NCBI GenBank assembly: GCA_029932715.1
Contig: JAOZPO010000063.1
Coordinates: forward strand, 1 to 7,922
Length of the DNA: 7,922 bases
Reading direction: 5' to 3'
Origin: Halobacteria archaeon
Lineage (GTDB): Archaea; Halobacteriota; Syntropharchaeia; Alkanophagales; Methanospirareceae
The notes beneath the pieces are model-generated. The model was given only the letters and a program-made list of their open reading frames with translations, made no database searches and had not been told where the DNA came from. Shown in pieces: positions 1 to 6,112 of the stretch; the first letter of the stretch is position 1, and each line of letters starts with the position of its first letter. The position numbers were made by a program, and so were the translations under genes.

Positions 1-1
1 T

Positions 2-22
2 TAAACTTTTCTTAAAAGTTTA
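2..22. repeat. AT-rich perfect inverted repeat downstream of the minus-strand operon
   Basis: Two perfect 9-base arms (TAAACTTTT and AAAAGTTTA) are separated by a 3-base loop (CTT). A second small inverted repeat, TACA-GT-TGTA, follows directly at 21-30. The pair lies about 50 bases beyond the stop codon of the zinc-ribbon gene on the minus strand. It could be a 3'-end hairpin for that operon or an operator for a gene to the left of the window. No long U-tract, the usual archaeal termination signal, accompanies it, so the terminator reading is weak. Confidence 0.4.
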
Positions 23-70
23 CAGTTGTATAGAGGCGAACTTAAACCGACCATCAAATATTTTACCTCT

Positions 71-262
71 TTATTCATCCTCTTTAGCATATTCAGCTTG
101 CAAGGCCTGAGCCATATCCTCATTTGCCTCGATTATAAACGAACCAACGTAACCGCAATTCTTGCAGTGGTACACAAAACCAAGCTTAGCTCCCAGCTCG
201 TAATATAGCTCAGAACTACCACAAACAGGGCAAACTTTAGTCGTCTTTTCTTTCATGCTCAT
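71..262 (-). CDS. Small zinc-ribbon protein (63 aa)
   Basis: This short soluble protein has two CxxC knuckles, CPVCG (Cys11, Cys14) and CKNCG (Cys33, Cys36), spaced as in a single four-cysteine zinc ribbon. Between them is an aromatic stretch (LYYELG...GFVYH), and after them GYVGSFIIEA and an acidic tail. Similar small zinc ribbons in archaea usually bind nucleic acid or act as adaptors in translation or transcription complexes, but no specific function can be read here. The ORF is open back to 298. I chose the ATG at 262 (MSMKEK), or possibly the one at 256, because the upstream ATG would extend the overlap with the preceding gene to about 60 bases with a non-conserved-looking leader. With start 262 the overlap with the HD-like gene is 26 bases, which suggests translational coupling. 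There is no strong ribosome-binding site. It is the last gene of the Pelota operon. Confidence 0.75.
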   Translation of the reverse strand: MSMKEKTTKVCPVCGSSELYYELGAKLGFVYHCKNCGYVGSFIIEANEDMAQALQAEYAKEDE

Positions 263-872
263 TACCACGACGTATGTCTTCCGATAATCTTTTGTCAAGA
301 TAACATTTTAAATGGTCTTTTATTTCACGTATATCTGCTGTGTCTGGCAGGGCGGTTATGATCCTATCAATAATCCGTCTGTCTCGAATACGAACTAATG
401 TGGGACGGAAATTGACGTCAAATATCCAGCCCAGTTGCAGGAGCTTCATATCATTAAACGTCTTCAACTCATGCGAATTTGAAACCCTGTTGTTCCGTAG
501 ATCATCAACAAAGCAATGTGAATATTCCGGTGTATCGGGTAATTCAAGCTCCAATGCAGGATTACGGCGATGTTCCGTATAATACTTCGTCACAACGTAC
601 CAGATATCTAATTTGTCCGCATCCCGTAATAATCTCGAATGCAGTACGCAGCCAGGTATTTCATTGTTCTCAGGAAGTTCACGTACATTGTGATATTCTA
701 TGGCTTTATTTAGATTCAGCGCTTTGCCTATCCTAAGACTCTCATTACAAACACGTATCGTATGCTCTTCTTTAAGTCTAATATTCTGCTGGATTTTGGG
801 GTCTTCTGAGTAAAAGCCCTTCACATAAGTTCGAAACCATGACTGTAAGAATGCAGTATCTACGTTATCCAT
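237..872 (-). CDS. HD-superfamily protein lacking its HD motif (internal deletion)
   Basis: The 211-aa protein resembles a family of HD-domain phosphohydrolases. Residues 34-43 (KEEHTIRVCN) match the first metal-binding histidine (His37) of that fold. Residues 56-67 (KAIEYHNVRELP) and 81-91 (LLRDADKLDIW) match the late helices, including the terminal aspartate. As I recall the family, about 55-60 residues containing the HD pair (an HDIGRF-like motif and the segment after it) separate these blocks. Here only about 18 residues do, and the join falls near residues 54-56 (plus-strand 708-713). The reading frame stays open across the join. If the deletion is real, the metal site is incomplete and hydrolase activity is probably lost, leaving a binding or scaffold role. 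Start 872 is supported by AAGGAT at 881-886 with an 8-base spacer. The gene lies 31 bases downstream of Pelota and overlaps the zinc-ribbon gene, so all three are probably co-transcribed. Family membership is fairly secure; the substrate is unknown. Confidence 0.75.
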   Translation of the reverse strand: MDNVDTAFLQSWFRTYVKGFYSEDPKIQQNIRLKEEHTIRVCNESLRIGKALNLNKAIEYHNVRELPENNEIPGCVLHSRLLRDADKLDIWYVVTKYYTEHRRNPALELELPDTPEYSHCFVDDLRNNRVSNSHELKTFNDMKLLQLGWIFDVNFRPTLVRIRDRRIIDRIITALPDTADIREIKDHLKCYLDKRLSEDIRRGNEHERKDD

Positions 873-903
873 GTCTATCTATCCTTATTTAGAATAAATA
901 ATC

Positions 904-2010
904 TCATATAATAAACCGCAATATAGCTGCAATACCTCCCAGCCCTTTTAACCTTTTACCCGGCTCGAACTCCGTGCTGAACACTACTACCTTGCCTCTG
1001 ATTCTTTCCACTTCTTCTACTATCCATTCAATCTCTCCTCTTCTTTCTTCTTCTTTTTCCTCTTTTTCCGCTCGCGGCGCCATAAGTGTTTCATCGCAAA
1101 CCAGCAGTGTCTCGATAGCACCGCACTGTAACGCTTTTAGCACTTCCGTTTCGCCATAAACAGCTTTTACACCCTCTTCTTTGCTTATCTCTTCCATTAA
1201 CCGATCCAGCAGCTTGATTTCCTGCGTCAGCCGCTCCTCCACCCTTAGTCTATCCACTGCACCTCGTTTCAATACCTCCATGAATCCGGATACGCCAATA
1301 GAAGAAGTCTGCTCCATCCTTGTTCGTTCCGTTAACTCTTTGTCTTTATCTTTTAATACAGAAAAGAAATCGTTCTTCACGAACCCTGGTCCTGCAATGA
1401 TAATTGCTTCTGCTGTTAAAGACATGAACGAATTCCGCAATTGCTCAATCACAGAAAGAAAGAACTTTACTCTATCGCCACTGCCGTCCATACCTTTGCC
1501 TGAACTGGACCGTATGGAGAAAAGTTCATCCACGCCATATTGTCTCACTACACCTGCAACTGCCTCACCGTCTTCTATTGTGAGGATGATAACAGGCGAA
1601 GCGACAATGGCTTTCGCTGATTCTCTTAGCCGCTTCAACTGATGCCCTTTCCAGGTCTTAATAATGGATAGTTTCGTATTGTGCTCGATATTAAATGTAT
1701 GGTAAGAGCCCAGTTCGATCTCCATCCCTTGCTCAATCACACCTTTTATACGCAACCGATGCGAGAACTTATGGAATTCAACCTTTTCCACTCTAATACC
1801 CAATTTAATCTGTTTCTTCTCCGTCTTATCCGGTCTTAGTTTATCTGTTGATTCTTCTAACCGCCGGTACGTAAGGGAATAAACGAGGTCGCCTGCTTCT
1901 ATTACATGCTTGAGATGCCATAAGTCGTCTAACGATTCGGGTATTAGCGATATTTCCCCTGTACTCTTATTCCTACCTCTATCCTTCAGGTTCATTCTTA
2001 ATAGTTTCAT
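904..2010 (-). CDS. pelA: Pelota (Dom34) mRNA surveillance / ribosome rescue factor
   Basis: Pelota is a paralogue of the release factor aRF1. It enters the A site of stalled ribosomes with an aEF1A-type GTPase and, with ABCE1, splits the subunits. At 368 residues this is a typical full-length copy. The N-terminal Sm-like domain (about 1-130) has the signature LDDLWHLKHVIEAGD (27-41) and YRRLE. The central domain (about 135-260) contains IIIAGPGFVKNDF (203-215), where aRF1 would show its catalytic GGQ; no GGQ is present, as expected for Pelota. The C-terminal eRF1-3-like domain (about 262-368) has VKAVYGETEVLKAL (281-294) and ends VVFSTEFEPGKRLKGLGG...LRF, with a Glu/Lys/Arg-rich loop at 314-325. 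I chose the first ATG because Pelota normally begins M-K/R-hydrophobic-hydrophobic. The only upstream GAGG lies 15 bases away, so initiation may be leaderless or weakly SD-dependent. It is the first gene of a minus-strand operon, divergent from the phosphoesterase. Confidence 0.96.
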   Translation of the reverse strand: MKLLRMNLKDRGRNKSTGEISLIPESLDDLWHLKHVIEAGDLVYSLTYRRLEESTDKLRPDKTEKKQIKLGIRVEKVEFHKFSHRLRIKGVIEQGMEIELGSYHTFNIEHNTKLSIIKTWKGHQLKRLRESAKAIVASPVIILTIEDGEAVAGVVRQYGVDELFSIRSSSGKGMDGSGDRVKFFLSVIEQLRNSFMSLTAEAIIIAGPGFVKNDFFSVLKDKDKELTERTRMEQTSSIGVSGFMEVLKRGAVDRLRVEERLTQEIKLLDRLMEEISKEEGVKAVYGETEVLKALQCGAIETLLVCDETLMAPRAEKEEKEEERRGEIEWIVEEVERIRGKVVVFSTEFEPGKRLKGLGGIAAILRFII

Positions 2011-2133
2011 AAAACTTTTACCCGTCCTCTTTCTTGTGCTACTTCAACGGTCCTTTTTTACATTAACAATGCAGAACTGATAGAAATACGAAAAGAATAA
2101 TCTTTTCTGTGTGCACTTTTTAGATGAATACGT
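2011..2133. promoter_or_regulatory. Divergent intergenic promoter region
   Basis: This 123-base AT-rich gap separates the start codons of Pelota (minus) and the phosphoesterase (plus), so both promoters should lie within it. I cannot see a textbook archaeal BRE/TATA element for Pelota. On the plus strand no Shine-Dalgarno sequence precedes the ATG at 2134, which would suit a leaderless transcript. The TATA box would then fall near 2095-2108, where the AT-rich palindrome described separately is found. The Pelota start is abutted by a small symmetric TAAAA-C-TTTTA (2010-2020). Confidence 0.55.
2090..2107. promoter_or_regulatory. 18-base palindrome, candidate operator overlapping a promoter
   Basis: Two perfect 7-base arms, GAAAAGA and TCTTTTC, flank a 4-base ATAA centre. 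The site ends 26 bases before the phosphoesterase ATG and begins 79 bases upstream of the Pelota ATG. That is where a TATA box would sit for a leaderless phosphoesterase transcript, so a dimeric regulator bound here could block or recruit transcription factors. One candidate is the winged-helix domain encoded at the end of the same plus-strand cluster. AT-rich palindromes of this length can arise by chance, so the role is inferred. Confidence 0.35.
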
Positions 2134-2907
2134 ATGGAACTTAAGCCAGTAATAAACAAGGCGGCGATGGTCGTGGAGAACGAATTGAAAACGCTGGTGA
2201 TTGCCGACCTGCATCTGGGTATAGAAGCAGTGCTAAGACAAAAAGGTGTTAATATCGGTAGTCAGACAGCGAAAATGTTAGATATGGTGACAGCGTGTGT
2301 TAAAGAAAAGGAGCCCGATGCGATTGTCCTATTGGGCGATATAAAACATGCCGTGCCGCAGATTTCATTTACAGACAGGAAAGACGTGCCACAATTCTTA
2401 GCCGCTCTTGCTGAGTATGCACCAGTGTATATAGCCAAAGGTAACCACGACTCGCAGTTAGCTAATCTACTGCCAGAGGCGTGTAAAACGAGGCATGAAG
2501 TACATCTAAAAAGCACCAGAGGCTTCATATTTGATAACGTGGGATACACGCACGGGCATACATGGCCTTCTCCAGACCTGTTCTCCGTGAACTTTATGCT
2601 GATCGGCCATAACCATCCGCAGATACGACTTGCAAGTTCACAATCGAATTATGCAAAGCTAAAGAGCGTATGGATTCGTGCTAAATGCGATTATAAAGCG
2701 GTAGAGTCGCATTATGGCGAAATAAGCAATTGGAGCGATCCGTGGATAATTTTAATGCCGGCGTTTAATGAAATATCAGGTGGCGTCACATTTAACACGC
2801 CGGGGATAAAGCTGCTGGGTCCCATAGCATCGAAACTGCTGCGACAGGAAGATATGGAAGTCTACCTGCTGGATGGTACGTATATAGGAAAAGCATACGA
2901 CCTGTAA
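2134..2907 (+). CDS. SbcD/Mre11-related archaeal metallophosphoesterase
   Basis: This 257-aa cytoplasmic protein is a calcineurin-like phosphoesterase with a complete dinuclear metal site: DLHLG (Asp25, His27), LLGDIKH (Asp69), GNHD (Asn104-His105-Asp106), YTHGH (His140, His142) and IGHNH (His159, His161). The arrangement and length fit the archaeal SbcD/Mre11-related family (COG1407/TIGR00024). That family is predicted to cleave phosphodiester bonds in nucleic acids and is often encoded near Lhr-type helicases; bacterial relatives occur in ligase-helicase DNA repair clusters. The true substrate is not known. No Mre11 capping domain or Rad50 partner is seen. The region after residue 165 is a variable C-terminal extension. 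The ATG at 2134 starts just before the first beta strand and has no Shine-Dalgarno sequence; an ATG at 2124 is out of frame. It is the first gene of the plus-strand cluster and lies 42 bases before a helicase-associated protein, which suits a DNA or RNA processing role. Confidence 0.9.
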   Translation: MELKPVINKAAMVVENELKTLVIADLHLGIEAVLRQKGVNIGSQTAKMLDMVTACVKEKEPDAIVLLGDIKHAVPQISFTDRKDVPQFLAALAEYAPVYIAKGNHDSQLANLLPEACKTRHEVHLKSTRGFIFDNVGYTHGHTWPSPDLFSVNFMLIGHNHPQIRLASSQSNYAKLKSVWIRAKCDYKAVESHYGEISNWSDPWIILMPAFNEISGGVTFNTPGIKLLGPIASKLLRQEDMEVYLLDGTYIGKAYDL

Positions 2908-2915
2908 TATTTATG
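2908..2915 (+). promoter_or_regulatory. Weak candidate TATA box
   Basis: TATTTATG directly follows the phosphoesterase stop codon and lies about 35 bases upstream of the ATG at 2950. That is reasonable spacing for an archaeal box A with a short leader. The match is only partial and the short gap is equally compatible with read-through from the upstream gene. Confidence 0.2.
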
Positions 2916-2949
2916 TCTTCTATCACAATTATTATGTATCATAGAGAAC

Positions 2950-4344
2950 ATGGAAGCCAAAAAGATGCTCAGGGATATGTACGATAAAGCATTAACAGCC
3001 ACGGATTTGAAGGCAATAGGCAAAACTCGTGGCTTCTCTCAGGAAGAAATCTCTTCTTCTGCACTCTTTACGGCTGCTTTCCTTTCCGATAAAGGGCTAA
3101 GTTCGGCACTCGGATCATTAACACAGGATGAAATAGTTCTATTACACCTCCTGAATGTAATAAACAAAGAAGTAGACGTTACATTCTTCGAGTACCTGTA
3201 CGGCGAGCAAGAGAGGGATTCGGATGGCTGGCATTACCAATCATTCGCATCGCAATACAAAGATGTCTTTAAAGCGGTGCGGAAATATCTGGTACGTAAG
3301 GGTGTTCTGCTGTTTGCCGAGAGCACCAGTAACTGGTATAAAAGCACGAAACTGGAACGGTGGAGCTTCCGGTTTCCTGACCAATTCGCCCCTTTTCTAC
3401 CCTCTCCGTTCGATTCACCGCAGGTATTCGATACTCATGTCAATGAGGATGTACTCAGACGTAAGCTTAAACAGGTAGTGAATGGTGTACAGATACCGGG
3501 GGAAGCAGCAGGCTATGACATCAAAGTCTCTGGTGCTAAACTCCGCATAGGGAAGCGGGAATTTCGTATGAACTATCTGAAGAAATGGCAGGAGAAATCA
3601 TGGGAAGCATCGGTACCGGAAGAAAGGCGCTATAAAAATGCAGATGTCTCTCCTATTCAGGTGGTCATTTATGCCCTGTCACGATTGAACCAGAACGAGT
3701 GGGTTCTACCGGACGAGTTCTCAAGATTCTGGAGAATTCTCTACCAGGATACACCGGACAGTAAGGTCATCTGCGAGGCAGGCAGTAAATGGGGATACCT
3801 GTCAAAGCAGGAATATCAGGGTAAATCATACTACCGACTGGCAGAAACCATGGGTGCGAGCATGGTGAAACCCGATAGCTACTTAACAGTAAAAGGCGAT
3901 CAAGCAGTAGATATGGACATAAAGACCGTACCATACGAAGATTTGGAAGTGATAGCACAGATTTCGAAGCTGACAGTTGTGGATTCACGGTTGCAAATCA
4001 CTCCCGACCTGATTGCTATCGGTAATGCACCTATGCGCATTCGTAACCACCCGCAACTACTGTGGCTGCGTGATAAATCATCGCTATTTCGCGAAGTCAT
4101 GGAAAAGGTGGATAAACGCTGGGGTAAGATTGTCATCCACGAGAACCTGATGATTGCCAGGGTACGGGACATCAGCCTGTCAGTAAAGATACAGCAATCG
4201 TTTACGGACCCTAAACGGATTATAGTAATTGCAAAAGACTTCATCGCTTTTCCTCGTGATGCCTTACCGGAAATCCAGAAGATAGTGCAGAAGTCAGGTT
4301 ATGTGGTAAAAGTAGTGAATAGCATAACGAATGGAGGCGAATGA
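2950..4344 (+). CDS. XPB/Ssl2-like helicase-associated protein without ATPase (464 aa)
   Basis: I recognise this one only at fold level. The N-terminus (about 30-120) has an alpha-helical pattern (AFLSDKGLSSALGSLTQDE, then LLHLLN) seen in helicase-associated proteins of the XPB/Ssl2 N-terminal-domain type (PF13625-like). Residues about 234-300 look like a winged helix, ending GYLSKQEYQGKSYYRLAE. Residues about 320-455 carry the repeated pattern of that family: VPYEDLEVIAQISKL, then LQITPDLIAIGNA, then WLRDKSSLF and a VDKRWGKIVI-type strand. No Walker A or B, DEAH box or nuclease motif is present, so it cannot be a helicase alone. No signal peptide or membrane segment is seen. The likely role is nucleic-acid or helicase-partner binding. 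The ATG at 2950 is preceded by a modest AGAGAA. Its stop overlaps the next start as ATGA, implying coupled translation and a possible complex with the 586-aa product. The exact family call is moderate. Confidence 0.6.
   Translation: MEAKKMLRDMYDKALTATDLKAIGKTRGFSQEEISSSALFTAAFLSDKGLSSALGSLTQDEIVLLHLLNVINKEVDVTFFEYLYGEQERDSDGWHYQSFASQYKDVFKAVRKYLVRKGVLLFAESTSNWYKSTKLERWSFRFPDQFAPFLPSPFDSPQVFDTHVNEDVLRRKLKQVVNGVQIPGEAAGYDIKVSGAKLRIGKREFRMNYLKKWQEKSWEASVPEERRYKNADVSPIQVVIYALSRLNQNEWVLPDEFSRFWRILYQDTPDSKVICEAGSKWGYLSKQEYQGKSYYRLAETMGASMVKPDSYLTVKGDQAVDMDIKTVPYEDLEVIAQISKLTVVDSRLQITPDLIAIGNAPMRIRNHPQLLWLRDKSSLFREVMEKVDKRWGKIVIHENLMIARVRDISLSVKIQQSFTDPKRIIVIAKDFIAFPRDALPEIQKIVQKSGYVVKVVNSITNGGE
4333..4337 (+). 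promoter_or_regulatory. Ribosome binding site GGAGG before the 586-aa gene
   Basis: A full GGAGG lies inside the end of the upstream gene. It is only 3 bases from the ATG at 4341 and 12 bases from the next in-frame ATG at 4350, so neither spacing is ideal. It leaves the exact start undecided between 4341 and 4350. Confidence 0.6.
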
Positions 4345-6101
4345 TTACTATGAACCTGATGATGTCCATTAACGATGTAAAGGACCTGGATATTGTCTCT
4401 AATAGCCGTGAGCTTCGCCGTGATCTGCACGTGTTCGTAAACTATATCCGTGAGCGGGAGGTAAAACGGACATACAGAAGTAACGAACTACAAAAAGCAG
4501 ATATTAAACGCCTGGCGAAATTGATTGGCGATCCAGAGACGCAGGAAGAAGTACGAGCTATCGGGGGCTCACTCTGGATAGATTTCATTGATCACCTTGC
4601 ATTGTTACTTGGCTTTATCTATTATGACACGGAAGGCGAATATATGGGCTATACAAGCACCGAACCATCTTATCCAGACAATCACATAGAATTCCGGGAA
4701 GAGACATATAGGGAGTTTTTGCACTATTCCGCGCAGGAGCAGGAAGAACGCATATTAAATGCTTTAACTGGAAGATATGACCACTTTGACAATGAGTTCT
4801 TTTCTAATACCTGCCCTCTCAGTGTCCTTAACACCTTCGATAGGTCAGGATGCGCAACAGGCGTGATCCCCTCAATACGATTCGATAAAGCAAGGAGGTA
4901 CCTTCTTGATTTACTTAAAGAATGCAATAGCGGGGTCTGGTATAGCACTGCATCTTTCATCAGGAACATAAAGGAAGAACATCCCTTTTTCCTCATTCCG
5001 AAAGACATTAAAGTCAAGGAGAGATGGTGGAATAAGGGGCGATATGGCAATTTCCGTGAGAGTAAAGAGCGGTGGGGTCCAGGGGAACCAGTCAATGAGG
5101 ATGATCCTGACGCTTTTGAACGTGTGGAGGGTCGTTACATAGAGCGATTTCTGGAGAATATCCCGCTCATAATGCGCTATGTTGATGTGGCCTATGACAA
5201 GGCATACGAGCGAAGGAAAAAGTATCAGTCGCGATATGAAAGACATGGCGGCATTTTAGTTTTGAATAAGGATAAGAAACAAATAAATCCGTCATTGAAC
5301 CAGCTCAAGGCGTTCAGGATTAATGAACGCTTTTTACGCGTGATGAAAAAGCAGATACAAAAGCCAAAGGTTACGGTCCTGCCAACATTCGAGATTCATG
5401 TGGAATCAGATATTTACCCTGCCAATGTAATGGCACAGCTTACGCGGTTCGCTGATGTAATTACCGATGATGTCACCATCACCCTGAAATTGAACAAGAA
5501 TAAAGTTGCTGCGCAATTGATCGAGGATGAGGAACTGAATGTAATCTCAGTACTGGAGGAACTTGCAGGTAAAAAACTGCCACAGAATATCGAGACCGAT
5601 CTCAATGAATGGACAACACATGCGGAAATGTTTACTGTTTTCGATGGCTTTGGACTCCTGGAATGTGCTGAAAGCCTGAAACTACCGGCTGGGTTCTCAG
5701 TAGAGAGCATAGCACCCGATATTACGATAGTACGGCAGCCGAGCAAGTTATATTCATGGTTGGAAGATTCAGAACTCGTACCATTACTGCTAAACCATCC
5801 GGATTCATCTTTCCTGATGCCGAAGAAAGGAGCAAGGAGTATATTTTCAACTATATTTCGGGACATCGAGAAGCGAAAGAAACGGGTTAATCTAAAGCGT
5901 AAATATTCTGTTACGCTCCAGTTCCCGTCTAAAGAGCTTCTGATGGGAATCGCAAAAGAACTTAAAGCTGCAAAGTTCCCTTTTGTGTTAGAAGAGCGGA
6001 CGAACTCTATTACCTTTACGAAGAGCAAGGAACCAGAGTTAGAAGAGATATTCAAAGCGCGGGAAAAGGAATATCTTATTAAGATAGAAGATATGAATTG
6101 A
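4341..6101 (+). CDS. XPB/Ssl2 N-terminal-domain-like helicase-associated protein (586 aa)
   Basis: The clearest domain lies at about 343-443. VTVLPTFEIHVESDIYP opens it, followed by a FADVITDDVTITLKLNKNKV segment, VLEELAGKKLPQNIETDLNEW, and an FDGFGLLEC strand. This is the pattern I know for the XPB/Ssl2-like helicase N-terminal domain (PF13625), which typically reads L-x-V-x-P-x-F-E and later LPQNV-x-x-x-L-x-x-W. The N-terminal 130 residues (RDLHVFVNYIRER, KRTYRSNELQKADIKRLAKL, WIDFIDHLALLLG, YMGYTSTEPSYPDN) match the usual leader of such helicase-associated proteins. The middle (200-310) is rich in charged and aromatic residues, and the C-terminus (518-575) looks like an alpha/beta domain. 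There are no ATPase or nuclease motifs. It may bind DNA or RNA or act as a helicase partner, in company with the 464-aa protein whose stop overlaps its start. The following gene begins 11 bases downstream. Confidence 0.7.
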   Translation: MITMNLMMSINDVKDLDIVSNSRELRRDLHVFVNYIREREVKRTYRSNELQKADIKRLAKLIGDPETQEEVRAIGGSLWIDFIDHLALLLGFIYYDTEGEYMGYTSTEPSYPDNHIEFREETYREFLHYSAQEQEERILNALTGRYDHFDNEFFSNTCPLSVLNTFDRSGCATGVIPSIRFDKARRYLLDLLKECNSGVWYSTASFIRNIKEEHPFFLIPKDIKVKERWWNKGRYGNFRESKERWGPGEPVNEDDPDAFERVEGRYIERFLENIPLIMRYVDVAYDKAYERRKKYQSRYERHGGILVLNKDKKQINPSLNQLKAFRINERFLRVMKKQIQKPKVTVLPTFEIHVESDIYPANVMAQLTRFADVITDDVTITLKLNKNKVAAQLIEDEELNVISVLEELAGKKLPQNIETDLNEWTTHAEMFTVFDGFGLLECAESLKLPAGFSVESIAPDITIVRQPSKLYSWLEDSELVPLLLNHPDSSFLMPKKGARSIFSTIFRDIEKRKKRVNLKRKYSVTLQFPSKELLMGIAKELKAAKFPFVLEERTNSITFTKSKEPELEEIFKAREKEYLIKIEDMN

Positions 6102-6112
6102 TTGAGTAAGCG

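Noticed and set aside
1041..1075. Pyrimidine-rich low-complexity tract
   Set aside because: It is the complement of codons for the Glu/Lys/Arg-rich loop in Pelota domain 3, where a charged loop is normal for the family.
974..1642. Plus-strand open frames opposite Pelota (61 and 153 aa), rich in Ser and Thr
   Set aside because: They are antisense shadows of the Glu/Lys-rich Pelota coding sequence, with no recognisable domain or ribosome-binding site.
2134..2907. True Mre11/SbcD nuclease of a Rad50 pair
   Set aside because: The protein is too short at 257 aa, lacks the capping domain, and has no SMC-like ATPase neighbour in the window.
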